From positions 109,155 through 173,154 of the forward strand of contig NZ_JAKRGB010000012.1 in the NCBI RefSeq assembly GCF_022347725.1: a stretch of 64,000 nucleotides of DNA, in the 5' to 3' direction. The notes beneath the pieces were generated by a model. It had not been told where the DNA came from, made no database searches, and was given only the letters and a program-made list of their open reading frames with translations. Position numbers and translations under genes: made by a program. This DNA is from Ruegeria sp. Ofav3-42 (GTDB taxonomy: Bacteria; Pseudomonadota; Alphaproteobacteria; Rhodobacterales; Rhodobacteraceae). This document shows positions 1-8,092 of the stretch, in pieces (the first letter of the stretch is position 1; each line of letters begins with the position of its first letter).

Positions 1-1238
1 TGGCGGAAACCGACGACGCGGGGCTGATGGCCCGCCGCGTTGCGTGCGTTACCCAGACGCTGCATCCGCGACGCGACGGCCCTGATGCAATCCCCGACCT
101 GATTGCTGCTGCTGACCTGCGTATCATTTCGCTGACGGTTACGGAAAAGGGTTATTGCCTGGCCGGAGACACGCTTGATCTGAAACACCCCCAGATCCAG
201 TGTGATCTGGCGGCGCAGACGACACCTAAAACCGCAATCGGAACAATTGTAGAAGGACTGCGCCGACGCCGTGTCGCAAGGCAGGGCGGTTTGACGGTGC
301 TGAGCTGTGACAACCTGCCGGCAAATGGCAACATGTGCAGAAATGCAGTGCTCGGCCTGGCCCACGCACGTGATCGGGAGTTGGCGGAGTGGATTGCCGC
401 AAACTGCCGTTTCCCATCAACCATGGTCGACCGGATCGTGCCTGCGCTGGATGATGATGCCCGCGCGACGTTGCACGAGGTTTTGGGTCGTGACGATCCC
501 AATGGCATTCTTTGCGAGCCGTTTCGGCAATGGGTGATCGAAGATGACATTGCCAACGGCTGTCCGGATTGGGCGGCGGCGGGGGCCGAGCTGGTGCGGG
601 ATGTGGCACCCTACGAGGAAATGAAACTGCGTATGCTGAATGGCGCACATTCTGCGCTGGCCTATCTGGGGGCCTTGCACGGACATGCAACCATCGCCGA
701 CTGCATGGCGGATGACGTATTTCGAGATGCCGCATATCGTTTGATGCTGACCGAACAGGCGCCGACCCTGTCGATGCCTGATACAGTCGATCTTGCCGGG
801 TATGCCAGCCAGTTGATCAACCGGTTCAGCAACTCCAGACTGCACCACAAGACCACTCAGATCGCCATGGACGGCAGCCAAAAACTACCGCAGCGGTTGC
901 TTTCGTCCTGTGCGGACAATCTCGAACAAGGCCGAGACTGGCCACTGACGGCTTTGGCAGTTGCGGCCTGGATGCGCTACATCCGGGGTGTGGATGAGAA
1001 TGGTGTCGCAGTACCGGTTCAGGACCCGATGGCCGGAGATTTTGCGAGGCTTGCAAGTGCTGGGGATGGGGTACAGTACGTCGAGTCTCTGTTGGACCTT
1101 GATCAAGTGTTCCCGCCGACGCTTGCGGAGCAATCGGGTTTTCGCGCGGCGATCTTGCGCGCTTACAGTCGGGTTGAGGCCATGGGTGCGCGCGGTGCGA
1201 TATTGGAAAGCCTTACACAAGGGGAAGGCGGGACATGA
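1..1238 (+). CDS. uxuB: Mannitol dehydrogenase-family oxidoreductase, probable fructuronate reductase (5' end outside window)
   Basis: NAD-dependent polyol/aldonate dehydrogenase that probably interconverts D-fructuronate and D-mannonate in hexuronate catabolism. The reading frame (first full codon at base 3) is open to the window edge, so the first ATG at 27 is internal and the N-terminal part of the Rossmann fold is missing; about 411 residues remain of a family that usually has about 480-490. Family signatures are visible: LSCDNLPANG after the nucleotide-binding fold, EPFRQWVIED in the middle, and the catalytic segment KLRMLNGAHS with the conserved Lys, Asn and His. The stop overlaps the start of the next gene, a uronate isomerase, by 4 bp. 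That coupling favours fructuronate (or tagaturonate) reductase over mannitol 2-dehydrogenase. Substrate is inferred from this neighbour; family membership is confident. Confidence 0.82.
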   Translation, partial: AETDDAGLMARRVACVTQTLHPRRDGPDAIPDLIAAADLRIISLTVTEKGYCLAGDTLDLKHPQIQCDLAAQTTPKTAIGTIVEGLRRRRVARQGGLTVLSCDNLPANGNMCRNAVLGLAHARDRELAEWIAANCRFPSTMVDRIVPALDDDARATLHEVLGRDDPNGILCEPFRQWVIEDDIANGCPDWAAAGAELVRDVAPYEEMKLRMLNGAHSALAYLGALHGHATIADCMADDVFRDAAYRLMLTEQAPTLSMPDTVDLAGYASQLINRFSNSRLHHKTTQIAMDGSQKLPQRLLSSCADNLEQGRDWPLTALAVAAWMRYIRGVDENGVAVPVQDPMAGDFARLASAGDGVQYVESLLDLDQVFPPTLAEQSGFRAAILRAYSRVEAMGARGAILESLTQGEGGT

Positions 1239-2647
1239 CGGGATTTCTTGGCGAAAACTTCCTGCTCGATACGCCTCAGGCTGAACGTCTATACCACGAC
1301 ACGGCCGCGAGACTGCCCATCATCGATTATCATAATCACCTTGATCCGCGGGCTATTCTGGAAGATCGCTCATGGTCTTCCATTGGAGAAATCTGGCTAG
1401 AGGGCGATCACTATAAATGGCGCGCCATGCGCTGGAACGGAATCGACGAAGACCGCATCACCGGCGCGGCGGGGTTTCGAGACAAATTCCTGGCTTTCGC
1501 TGAAACCATGCCGCATTGCATCGGCAATCCGCTGTATCACTGGAGCCATCTGGAACTGCGCCGCTATTTTGACTGGGGCGGCGTGTTCGGGCCCAAGACT
1601 GCCGATGAAGTCTGGGAGGCCGCCAACGAAAAGCTGGCCCAACCGAGTCATTCGGCCCGAGGCCTTCTGAGGCAATTGAACGTGCGCTTTGTGGGTACCA
1701 CCGATGATCCCTGTGACGACCTTGCTGCGCATCGGGCCTTGTCACAGGACGCCGATATGGGCTTTGCCGTCGCTCCCAGTTTCCGCCCGGATGCAGCCTT
1801 CAAAATCGCCAACAACGGTTTCGGGGCCTATATCGAGCGACTTTCGGACATCTCCGGCGTCGAGGTGACCGGTTTCGACACGTTGATCGAAGCGCTGTTA
1901 CAAAGACTGGACCACTTTGTGGCCAACGGCTGCAAAGCGAGTGATCACGGGCTTGATACGCTTGCCTCGTTTGTGGTCCGACCGGCTGGCGAACTTGATC
2001 AATTGCTTGACCGTGCGCGCAATGGTGCGATTGTAACCCTGCAAGATGCCGCCGACTTTCAGGGCGCAGTCCTCATCCAGTTGGGTCGCGCTTATGCGGC
2101 ACGTGATCTGGTCATGCAATTCCACATCGGTGCGCTGCGCAACAGCAATTCCCGGCTTTATGGCGAACTTGGCCCGGATATCGGATGCGACTCGATTTCG
2201 GACGCGCCAATAGCGACGCCACTCAACGCCCTGCTGGACGCGATCCAGCAAAGCGGTGGGTTGCCGAGAACGATCCTGTACGGGCTCGACCCTTCCCGCA
2301 ACGAAGTCATTGTGACCACGGCAGGGAACTTTCAGGATGGCAGCGTACCTGGAAAGGTGCAGGCGGGCACCGCTTGGTGGTTCAATGACCAGCTTGACGG
2401 GATGGAACGGCAAATGACACAGCTCGCTCAGATGGGGCTGCTTTCCTGCTTTTTGGGTATGCTGACGGATTCCCGGTCCTTTCTGTCCTTCCCGCGGCAC
2501 GAATACTTCAGACGGCTGCTTTGTCGCATGATTGGTCGATGGATGTCAGAGGGGCATATTCCGGATGACCTTCAACTGACAACGAGTTTGGTCCGGCGGG
2601 TCTGCCACGATAATGCACACTCGTGGTTTATGGACGCATCCCGGTAG
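1235..2647 (+). CDS. uxaC: Uronate (glucuronate/galacturonate) isomerase UxaC
   Basis: Amidohydrolase-superfamily aldose-ketose isomerase converting D-glucuronate to D-fructuronate and D-galacturonate to D-tagaturonate in the cytoplasm. The 470-residue length is that of the family. The N-terminal metal-binding segment IIDYHNHLDP (HxH) and the following RWNGIDEDRITG-like region are typical of UxaC; the C-terminal part has FLGMLTDSRSFLSFPRHEYF, also family-conserved. It starts on ATGA overlapping the stop of the uxuB-like gene, so both are translated from one message and perform consecutive steps of the same pathway. No obvious terminator follows; a LysR gene is convergent downstream. Family and function are confident. 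Confidence 0.93.
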   Translation: MTGFLGENFLLDTPQAERLYHDTAARLPIIDYHNHLDPRAILEDRSWSSIGEIWLEGDHYKWRAMRWNGIDEDRITGAAGFRDKFLAFAETMPHCIGNPLYHWSHLELRRYFDWGGVFGPKTADEVWEAANEKLAQPSHSARGLLRQLNVRFVGTTDDPCDDLAAHRALSQDADMGFAVAPSFRPDAAFKIANNGFGAYIERLSDISGVEVTGFDTLIEALLQRLDHFVANGCKASDHGLDTLASFVVRPAGELDQLLDRARNGAIVTLQDAADFQGAVLIQLGRAYAARDLVMQFHIGALRNSNSRLYGELGPDIGCDSISDAPIATPLNALLDAIQQSGGLPRTILYGLDPSRNEVIVTTAGNFQDGSVPGKVQAGTAWWFNDQLDGMERQMTQLAQMGLLSCFLGMLTDSRSFLSFPRHEYFRRLLCRMIGRWMSEGHIPDDLQLTTSLVRRVCHDNAHSWFMDASR

Positions 2648-2789
2648 CAAAGGTTTCCACCCCAATTGAATCGAAGGCAGTTAGGTGTCGTCGGGCACGC
2701 TCTGCTGATCAGGCTTCCATGGAAGGCCGCAGACTGGTAGGATAAAAGCCGTCATCCGCTCTACCTCGAACACTGTCCTCAAACTTCTG

Positions 2790-3662
2790 TCAGGAGGCGG
2801 ATCGCAGAGCAACCCTTGCCAATTTTTCTACAAGAAAGTCAGCCACGAGAGCCATATGCGCCTCGCATGAAACTGACTGATGAACGGAAATTACGACCTC
2901 AGGCAATGGCGGAAACCCTGCTTGTCCGTCTATGATCCTGAGGCCGGAGGGTATGACCGACGCCTCCATCACGGACACCGCAGCACCGTCCTGAAGGGCG
3001 TTTTCCATCAATCCTATACTGCGGGTGGAGTACGCAATACGCCACGGGCGGTCGATGCGTTTCAATGCGTCCAAAGCGATTTCTCTGCAAACACAACCTG
3101 CCGGGAACAACACAAGTGAGAGCGGTTCATCAGGATCGTCCACAAAATCGGATGAGGCGACCCAATGAAGCGGTTCATGTCGTGCAACCTGCCCGCCAAC
3201 TGAATCTGGACGGTGTGTGGCGACAACCACATCAAGGTGTCCCTGTTTCATCAATGGTAGCAGGTCGCTGGCATTGTCGCATGTCACTTCGAACTGCAAC
3301 CGAGGGTGTTCTTTTCTTAAGGCGGACAGAAGAGGAGGCAGCAGGAAAGTTGCATAGTCATCAGGAGCCCCGATCCTGACCAGTCCTTCGGCTTCCGGGC
3401 GCTTGAGATGCGACAATGCCTCATCATTTGCCGCAAGAATTCGGTTTGCGTAAACCAGCAATGCTTCGCCGGTTTGGGTGATGGTAACGGACTGGCGGTT
3501 ACGTTCAAAAAGGCGTTTCTCAACGATGTTTTCGAGTCTTTTGATCTGAAGGCTAACCGCCGATTGTGTGCGCCCAATAGCCTGTGCCGCGTGGGTAAAA
3601 TTACGGTGTTTAGCGACAGAGACGAAGGATCGCAGCAGGTCAATTTCGAGATCGCGCTTCAT
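2790..3662 (-). CDS. LysR-family transcriptional regulator
   Basis: DNA-binding regulator of 290 residues, the usual LTTR length. Residues about 5-65 form the winged helix-turn-helix (LRSFVSVAKHRNFTHAAQAI, then RTQSAVSLQIKRLE), followed by the linker helix and a periplasmic-binding-protein-like effector domain (for example VRIGAPDDYATFLLPPLLSA). It is convergent with uxaC and divergent from the small Nif3-like gene at 3894, with 231 bp between the two starts. An LTTR usually regulates the divergent gene, so the Nif3-like gene is the first candidate target, but nothing in the sequence identifies the inducer. Confidence 0.88.
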   Translation of the reverse strand: MKRDLEIDLLRSFVSVAKHRNFTHAAQAIGRTQSAVSLQIKRLENIVEKRLFERNRQSVTITQTGEALLVYANRILAANDEALSHLKRPEAEGLVRIGAPDDYATFLLPPLLSALRKEHPRLQFEVTCDNASDLLPLMKQGHLDVVVATHRPDSVGGQVARHEPLHWVASSDFVDDPDEPLSLVLFPAGCVCREIALDALKRIDRPWRIAYSTRSIGLMENALQDGAAVSVMEASVIPSGLRIIDGQAGFPPLPEVVISVHQSVSCEAHMALVADFLVEKLARVALRSAS

Positions 3663-3893
3663 GATCCATGATTTTCATAACTCATCACGGTTAGCAATAT
3701 AATTCGTTTCCGAAATTACGATCCTGAAACTACGGTCACTGTAGGAGGGTCACGAAATGCTTAGTTTATTCGCTCAATCGATCTTCGTGGCAACACGTGT
3801 AGCGCCATTGTCCAACTCAGCCGCAGGGCGCGATTGGCGCTCACCATCAGGTCCAACGCGAGGTCAAAACACGGAAGAAATCAGAGGATCGAC

Positions 3894-4346
3894 ATGGAAA
3901 GCACCGACATCAGCAACCTCAAAACACGAACAGGCACAGTCGAACGTGTCTGGCAGATCGAAATTCAGGCGGCGCCGGAAGATGTAGACAAGATTATCGA
4001 CAAGGTGATGGAGGTCGACCCGCTGATCTACGGCCGGTACAAGCGCAACGCCTTTGTGAGTGCCATCGGCAGTGAAACCTACCTGCCTGAAGAAAACTCG
4101 ACCAGTGCCGTGCATCTGGGGGCCGCAAACAAAGTGCAGACTTTCCCATGCGCCCTGATCATCATTTCAATTCGACAAAACCCTGAAACGCTAGAATGTG
4201 TCCTGGATGTGATACGTGACGTTCACCATTACGAAGAGCCGCTTATCTTCATCAAAGACTGTTGGGCCAGTCGCGCCAGTTATGACCCGCACAGCTCTAA
4301 TCCCAATCGTTGGTGGAACCGCAAAAAGACTGGTGTGGGCAACTGA
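3894..4346 (+). CDS. Stand-alone Nif3/YqfO-type PII-like (CutA-like) domain protein
   Basis: A 150-residue cytoplasmic protein resembling the PII/CutA-like domain inserted in Nif3/YqfO proteins, here on its own. The diagnostic segment is near the C-terminus: HHYEEPLIFIKDCW corresponds to the HPYEEP motif of that domain. The first half (VWQIEIQAAPEDVDKIIDKV) resembles the beta-alpha-beta start of PII-fold proteins. ATG 3894 is chosen because AGAGGA lies 5 bases upstream; an in-frame ATG at 3834 lacks such a site. A second copy of the same architecture lies at 6483; both share a P-N-R-W/F-W-N signature near the end. Function is unknown; sensing of a small ligand or metal is only an analogy to PII and CutA. 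Confidence 0.65.
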   Translation: MESTDISNLKTRTGTVERVWQIEIQAAPEDVDKIIDKVMEVDPLIYGRYKRNAFVSAIGSETYLPEENSTSAVHLGAANKVQTFPCALIIISIRQNPETLECVLDVIRDVHHYEEPLIFIKDCWASRASYDPHSSNPNRWWNRKKTGVGN

Positions 4347-4697
4347 TGCTCAAGTGAGTTTACCGGACCGCATCAAGTATCTTAAAAGCGCTGTGCTCCA
4401 ATCCAATTCTGCCTATCCTCGACGGTATCGCGTCGGTTTGGCTAGGGCACTTTAGGTATTTTCTGAGGCCTGCACGGGCTGGCTTGTTCAACCCAAATTG
4501 GTCCATTTTGGTCTTTGAAGGTTTCGCGCATGCGGCTGGTGGTGAATGGAGCGAAGGCGGATTTTGCTGCCATACTCTCTCCTTGCCCTTAAGCCTTACC
4601 TGTTGCAAACTTGTAAGCGGAGGAGGGATGTCAGTTTCACTGCTGGGTCTGTTAACAAGCGGACCAGCTCGGTGTCATGCTTTTGGAGGAGTATGTT
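4347..4697. other. Non-coding interval
   Basis: About 350 bp between the Nif3-like gene and the DUF2189 gene. I see no convincing ORF, tRNA or strong terminator; only the ribosome-binding site for the next gene (GGAGGA at 4685-4690) is clear. Short ORFs here lack coding character. Confidence 0.5.
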
Positions 4698-5516
4698 ATG
4701 ACATCCAAGACCACAGGATCCACACCACCGGAAAATCTAACATCGCAGCAGGGGGCTGTACCCAAGGTCAACAAGGTGACTGCAGATGATATTACCGCGT
4801 CGCTGAAGGCCGGGTTTTCTGACTTTCTGGCTCGCCCCTTCATGAGCGGCTTTTTCGGCCTGTTCTATGCGGTTTTCGGACTCCTGTTTGTTTGGAGCCT
4901 GATCTGGCTCGGCAAGATCTGGATGATCGTTCCCGCCGTTGTCGGCTTTCCTTTGGTCGCACCTTTCGCCGCCGCAGGGCTTTATGAAATGTCCCGCAGA
5001 TTGCAGAAGGGAGAGAGTTTCGGCTGGTCTGAAATCTTAACCGTCATGGCCAATCAGCGAAAACGCGAAATGGGGTGGATGGCCTTTGTCACGCTGTTCA
5101 TTTTCTGGGTGTGGATTTACCAGATTCGGCTGTGGCTGGCGATCATCCTGCAGAATGCATCTTTCTCGGACTTTGACGGTTTCCTGAACACCGTGTTGTT
5201 CACACCGCAGGGTTGGACATTCCTTGCTGTTGGCACCTGCGTCGGCGCATTTCTGTCGGCCGTCCTGTTCTCGGTGACCGTTGTCGCCATGCCCATGCTG
5301 CTCGACCGGGAAACCAACTTCGTATCCGCCATGTTAACGTCCATTCGCGTCGTCACGGAAAACCCGGTGGTCATGCTCGGCTGGGCGGCGATCATTTCGG
5401 TCACCATGCTGTTGTCGATGGTTCCAGCGTTTCTGGGCTTGATCTTCACCCTACCGATACTTGGCCATACCACATGGCATCTCTATCAGAGAGCCGTGCC
5501 ACCAGCCGAGGCGTAA
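4698..5516 (+). CDS. DUF2189-family integral membrane protein
   Basis: A 272-residue inner-membrane protein of unknown function. After a polar N-terminus of about 40 residues, roughly six hydrophobic segments are visible: two close together at about 50-95 (GLFYAVFGLLFVWSLIWLG and IVPAVVGFPLVAPFAAAGLY), one near 125-150, one near 170-195, and two near 215-260. The segment FPLVAPFAAAGLYEMSRRLQ with the following charged loop is what I associate with DUF2189 proteins. The start at 4698 has GGAGGA 7 bases upstream; the in-frame ATG at 4677 would place that site inside the gene. It stands alone, so neighbours give no functional clue. Confidence 0.72.
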   Translation: MTSKTTGSTPPENLTSQQGAVPKVNKVTADDITASLKAGFSDFLARPFMSGFFGLFYAVFGLLFVWSLIWLGKIWMIVPAVVGFPLVAPFAAAGLYEMSRRLQKGESFGWSEILTVMANQRKREMGWMAFVTLFIFWVWIYQIRLWLAIILQNASFSDFDGFLNTVLFTPQGWTFLAVGTCVGAFLSAVLFSVTVVAMPMLLDRETNFVSAMLTSIRVVTENPVVMLGWAAIISVTMLLSMVPAFLGLIFTLPILGHTTWHLYQRAVPPAEA

Positions 5517-5695
5517 TCCGTCCAACCATCACCCGCAGCAGCTACGTATAGCGCTTTTATGTTGCGTCGTGATCCGCTAACGAATTACGTGCGGATCATT
5601 GCGAGCGTTTGATCTGCGACTTCTTTGCAGCTCACTTCGTTCGTCATCGAATGGTTCTTACTGGCCGCATGCCTGATCTGCATTACTCTGTTTGC

Positions 5696-6400
5696 ATGGC
5701 AATCGAACCCAGACTGGACATCATCGGGGCGGCGCTCGCCGATCCCAGCCGATCCCGCATCCTGTGCGAACTGATGGACGGGCGCGCATTCACCAACAAA
5801 GAGCTGGCCTGCGCGGCAAACGTCAGCCCACAAACGGCGAGTGTGCATCTCAAGCAACTCGAACTGGCCGGTCTGACATCCTCGCTGCGCAGCGGGCGGC
5901 ACGTTTATCATCGTGTTGCGAGTGCCGATGTTGCCGAGGTATTGGAACGGCTGGCAACGCTATCGCCCACCGACCACCTGTCCCGACCAGGGCAGATCGC
6001 AACAGACACGCAACGGGCGCGCAGTTGCTACAATCATATTGCAGGCCGGCTTGGTGTGTTGATGTCAGAGCGTCTTGTTGCCCTTGACGTGCTGACCCTT
6101 CGCGAAAATGCCATGACGTTCGGCTCACGCTATCAAGCCTTTGTTGACGATATCGGGATCGAAGTCCCGCCTGTTTCTTCTGGAAAACCTCCTGCAAAGC
6201 TCTGCCTGGATTGGACAGAGCGGCGGCACCACATTTCCGGGCCGTTGGCCACGGCGTTCATGCAAAAGGCATTGGCCGTGAAGTGGTTGCAGCGCAGGAC
6301 TGGAAGCCGAGCCCTGACCGTCACTGTCGACGGGTATGATGCGCTTGAACGCTGGTTTGGACTGACCAAAAAAACAGTGGACGGCACCGATTGCACCTGA
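5696..6400 (+). CDS. ArsR-type winged-helix transcriptional regulator
   Basis: A 234-residue regulator. Residues about 5-85 form an ArsR-like winged helix: LADPSRSRILCELMDGRAFT, then NKELACAANVSPQTASVHLK (recognition helix) and the wing LRSGRHVYHRV. No CxC metal-binding motif of classical ArsR/SmtB is present, so metal sensing is not supported. The C-terminal 140 residues are an uncharacterised effector or dimerisation region, longer than in minimal ArsR proteins. The start at 5696 gives the usual MAIEPRL... beginning; in-frame ATGs at 5609, 5651 and 5669 are less typical. It is followed after 82 bp by the second Nif3-like gene on the same strand and may control it. Confidence 0.78.
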   Translation: MAIEPRLDIIGAALADPSRSRILCELMDGRAFTNKELACAANVSPQTASVHLKQLELAGLTSSLRSGRHVYHRVASADVAEVLERLATLSPTDHLSRPGQIATDTQRARSCYNHIAGRLGVLMSERLVALDVLTLRENAMTFGSRYQAFVDDIGIEVPPVSSGKPPAKLCLDWTERRHHISGPLATAFMQKALAVKWLQRRTGSRALTVTVDGYDALERWFGLTKKTVDGTDCT

Positions 6401-6482
6401 CCGTTCGACCGACAACGAACCGTCCTTTTCCCCAGCATCACCGATACGAGCTATCCTTGCAGGCAAAATGTTGGAGATAACC

Positions 6483-6926
6483 ATGACAATGCCCAAGCTC
6501 GATAACGACAGGTTCGTTCCAGAAAATGGTCTGCGGATTACCGTACAGGTGCCTGTCACACACGTGCAAAGGATCGTGGACGCGGTTCTGGTCGATGACG
6601 CATTGAAGTATGGCGACTATGACAGCGTCACCTATCGGACCGCGCCGGGTATCCAGCAATTCAGATCATTGGGGAGTGGACGCAACGCAGCAACCCCAAA
6701 GGCGGTCGAGGTGTCCTGTAGTGAGTTGTCGTTCTTTCTGGCCTGCGACGACGGCCAAGCCATCCAGATCCTCAGAAACATCTATTCATCGCACCCCTAT
6801 GAAGAGCCAGTGATCTTTGTGGAGCCATGCGTGCGAACCCTTGATACCCGGGGTGTGGACGAAGACAATCCCAACAGGTTCTGGAACAACGATGCCGAGG
6901 ATTGGGTGCCTGTAGAGCATCGATAG
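6483..6926 (+). CDS. Second stand-alone Nif3/PII-like domain protein
   Basis: A 147-residue protein of the same architecture as the one at 3894. The hallmark SSHPYEEPVIFVEPCVR is close to the canonical HPYEEP motif of the Nif3 insert domain, and the first half (LRITVQVPVTHVQRIVDAVL) matches the PII-like beta-alpha unit. A C-terminal PNRFWNN parallels PNRWWNR in the other copy. The start at 6483 has GGAG 6 bases upstream; the in-frame ATG at 6468 lies before that site. It follows the ArsR-type gene and may be co-transcribed with it. Ligand and partner are unknown. Overall identity to the first copy looks modest, so the pair is divergent rather than a recent duplication. Confidence 0.65.
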   Translation: MTMPKLDNDRFVPENGLRITVQVPVTHVQRIVDAVLVDDALKYGDYDSVTYRTAPGIQQFRSLGSGRNAATPKAVEVSCSELSFFLACDDGQAIQILRNIYSSHPYEEPVIFVEPCVRTLDTRGVDEDNPNRFWNNDAEDWVPVEHR

Positions 6927-7094
6927 CAAGTGTAGAACGGGCATTCGCTGCACCGTTGTGAGTAGCGAGGGTCTATGCCCCGGTTTCTCTACTGGTGGTC
7001 TGAAAGCTGACTGGTCCACCGGCATCAGGAGGGACTTTAATAGCTGTGCATGCGTTCAATGGGGCGAAGTTGACATTGCCTCTGATGTCGAAAG

Positions 7095-7604
7095 CTATGC
7101 GAGTTGCAATGAGTACACGTTGTTCAGGTATCCCTGGCCATCGATAAAGAATTGGGTTTCTCCAAAGTACTCAAATCCCTGCGCAAGGTAGAAGGCAATA
7201 GCTGGATGGTTCTCTGCGTTGGTGGCAAGCCAAACCGACTTGGCGTCTTCCTGACGACAATATTGGAGCGCGGCGGCTAACAAGCGTCTGCCGATACCTT
7301 TCCCATGATGACGCGGTTGGACGTAGAAGGTTGAGATTTCCAGCTCTGAACAACCGGGCACTGGTGCGTTGCTCGCGGAAGACACCCGAATGAAGCCGTC
7401 AATCCCTTCGTCGTTTTCGGAAACAAGGATGAGTTGGTCAGGATCGCGGATGAGATTTTCTATTTTGGACCGGGTAAATTCCTTTAACGCGTAGTCGGCA
7501 AATGTGGCATTCACACCGCGTTTGATATAGGTGCCGATCCACACCTCAATCGAGATCGCGGCAATGCTGGATGCATCTGAAACCGTCGGCTTGCGTATGG
7601 TCAT
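7095..7604 (-). CDS. GNAT-family N-acetyltransferase
   Basis: A 169-residue acetyl-CoA-dependent acyltransferase. The acetyl-CoA pyrophosphate-binding motif A is clear: STFYVQPRHHGKGIGRRLL, with the Q/R-x-x-G-x-G/A core as HHGKGIG. The downstream NHPAIAFYLAQGFEYFGE is motif B, the usual end of the fold. An N-terminal RKPTVSDASSIAAISIEVW matches the beginning of the domain. The gene is separated by 172 bp from the Rieske-ferredoxin gene upstream on the same strand, so it may or may not belong to that operon. The substrate cannot be predicted. Confidence 0.87.
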   Translation of the reverse strand: MTIRKPTVSDASSIAAISIEVWIGTYIKRGVNATFADYALKEFTRSKIENLIRDPDQLILVSENDEGIDGFIRVSSASNAPVPGCSELEISTFYVQPRHHGKGIGRRLLAAALQYCRQEDAKSVWLATNAENHPAIAFYLAQGFEYFGETQFFIDGQGYLNNVYSLQLA

Positions 7605-7776
7605 GGCCGATAGATGTCAGCGTGCTGGCAAAGGTCAATGCAAAAGTACTCAGTCGGTTATTTGATCGTCTCGCATCAACCTGGGTATTAAGTTTGTGAA
7701 GGCTCAGCGTTTTTTGCTTCCGGAACGCCCAGACGCGTTCCGAAACTGAACTGATTGACCCGACTTGATTGAATGC

Positions 7777-8088
7777 CTAGCCGAGTTGAACAAAAACCTG
7801 ACCGCCTTCAATCTTGACCGGATAGGTCCGCAGATCTTCGGTGCACGGCGCCGATAGGGCCTTGCCTGTGCAAATGTCAAACCGGCCCCCGTGCAGAGGG
7901 CATTCGATGACACAGTCAATGACCAGTCCGTCTTCCAAGTGCTGCTCCTCATGGGTGCAGTGGCCGTCAGTGGCAAAAAACCCCTTCTCCGTGTTGTAGA
8001 TTGCGTAGGTCTGATCGCCGTGGTTCCAGCGGATCAGGTCTTCTTCGTCGATGTCATCCGTGCTGCACGCCTGTATCCAGTTGCTCAT
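7777..8088 (-). CDS. Rieske [2Fe-2S] ferredoxin (MocE-like) of a mono-oxygenase system
   Basis: A soluble 103-residue electron carrier. The Rieske motif is intact: C44-T-H46 and C63-P-L-H66 ligate the cluster, in the spacing of non-heme oxygenase ferredoxins. It lies 4 bp after the M24 gene at the 3' end of an operon whose first gene is a membrane di-iron desaturase/hydroxylase. Pairs of a desaturase-like oxygenase and such a ferredoxin occur in the rhizopine (MocD/MocE) system, so it probably feeds electrons to the product of 10241-11269. No ferredoxin reductase is encoded nearby, so a shared cellular reductase is implied. Confidence 0.86.
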   Translation of the reverse strand: MSNWIQACSTDDIDEEDLIRWNHGDQTYAIYNTEKGFFATDGHCTHEEQHLEDGLVIDCVIECPLHGGRFDICTGKALSAPCTEDLRTYPVKIEGGQVFVQLG

Positions 8089-8092
8089 GTGC

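Noticed and set aside
3757..3987. A 76-codon ORF with a good GGAGGG site before its ATG, overlapping the first Nif3-like gene out of frame
   Set aside because: Its second half is a shadow of the real gene and its composition is not protein-like. A short leader peptide cannot be excluded but is unsupported.
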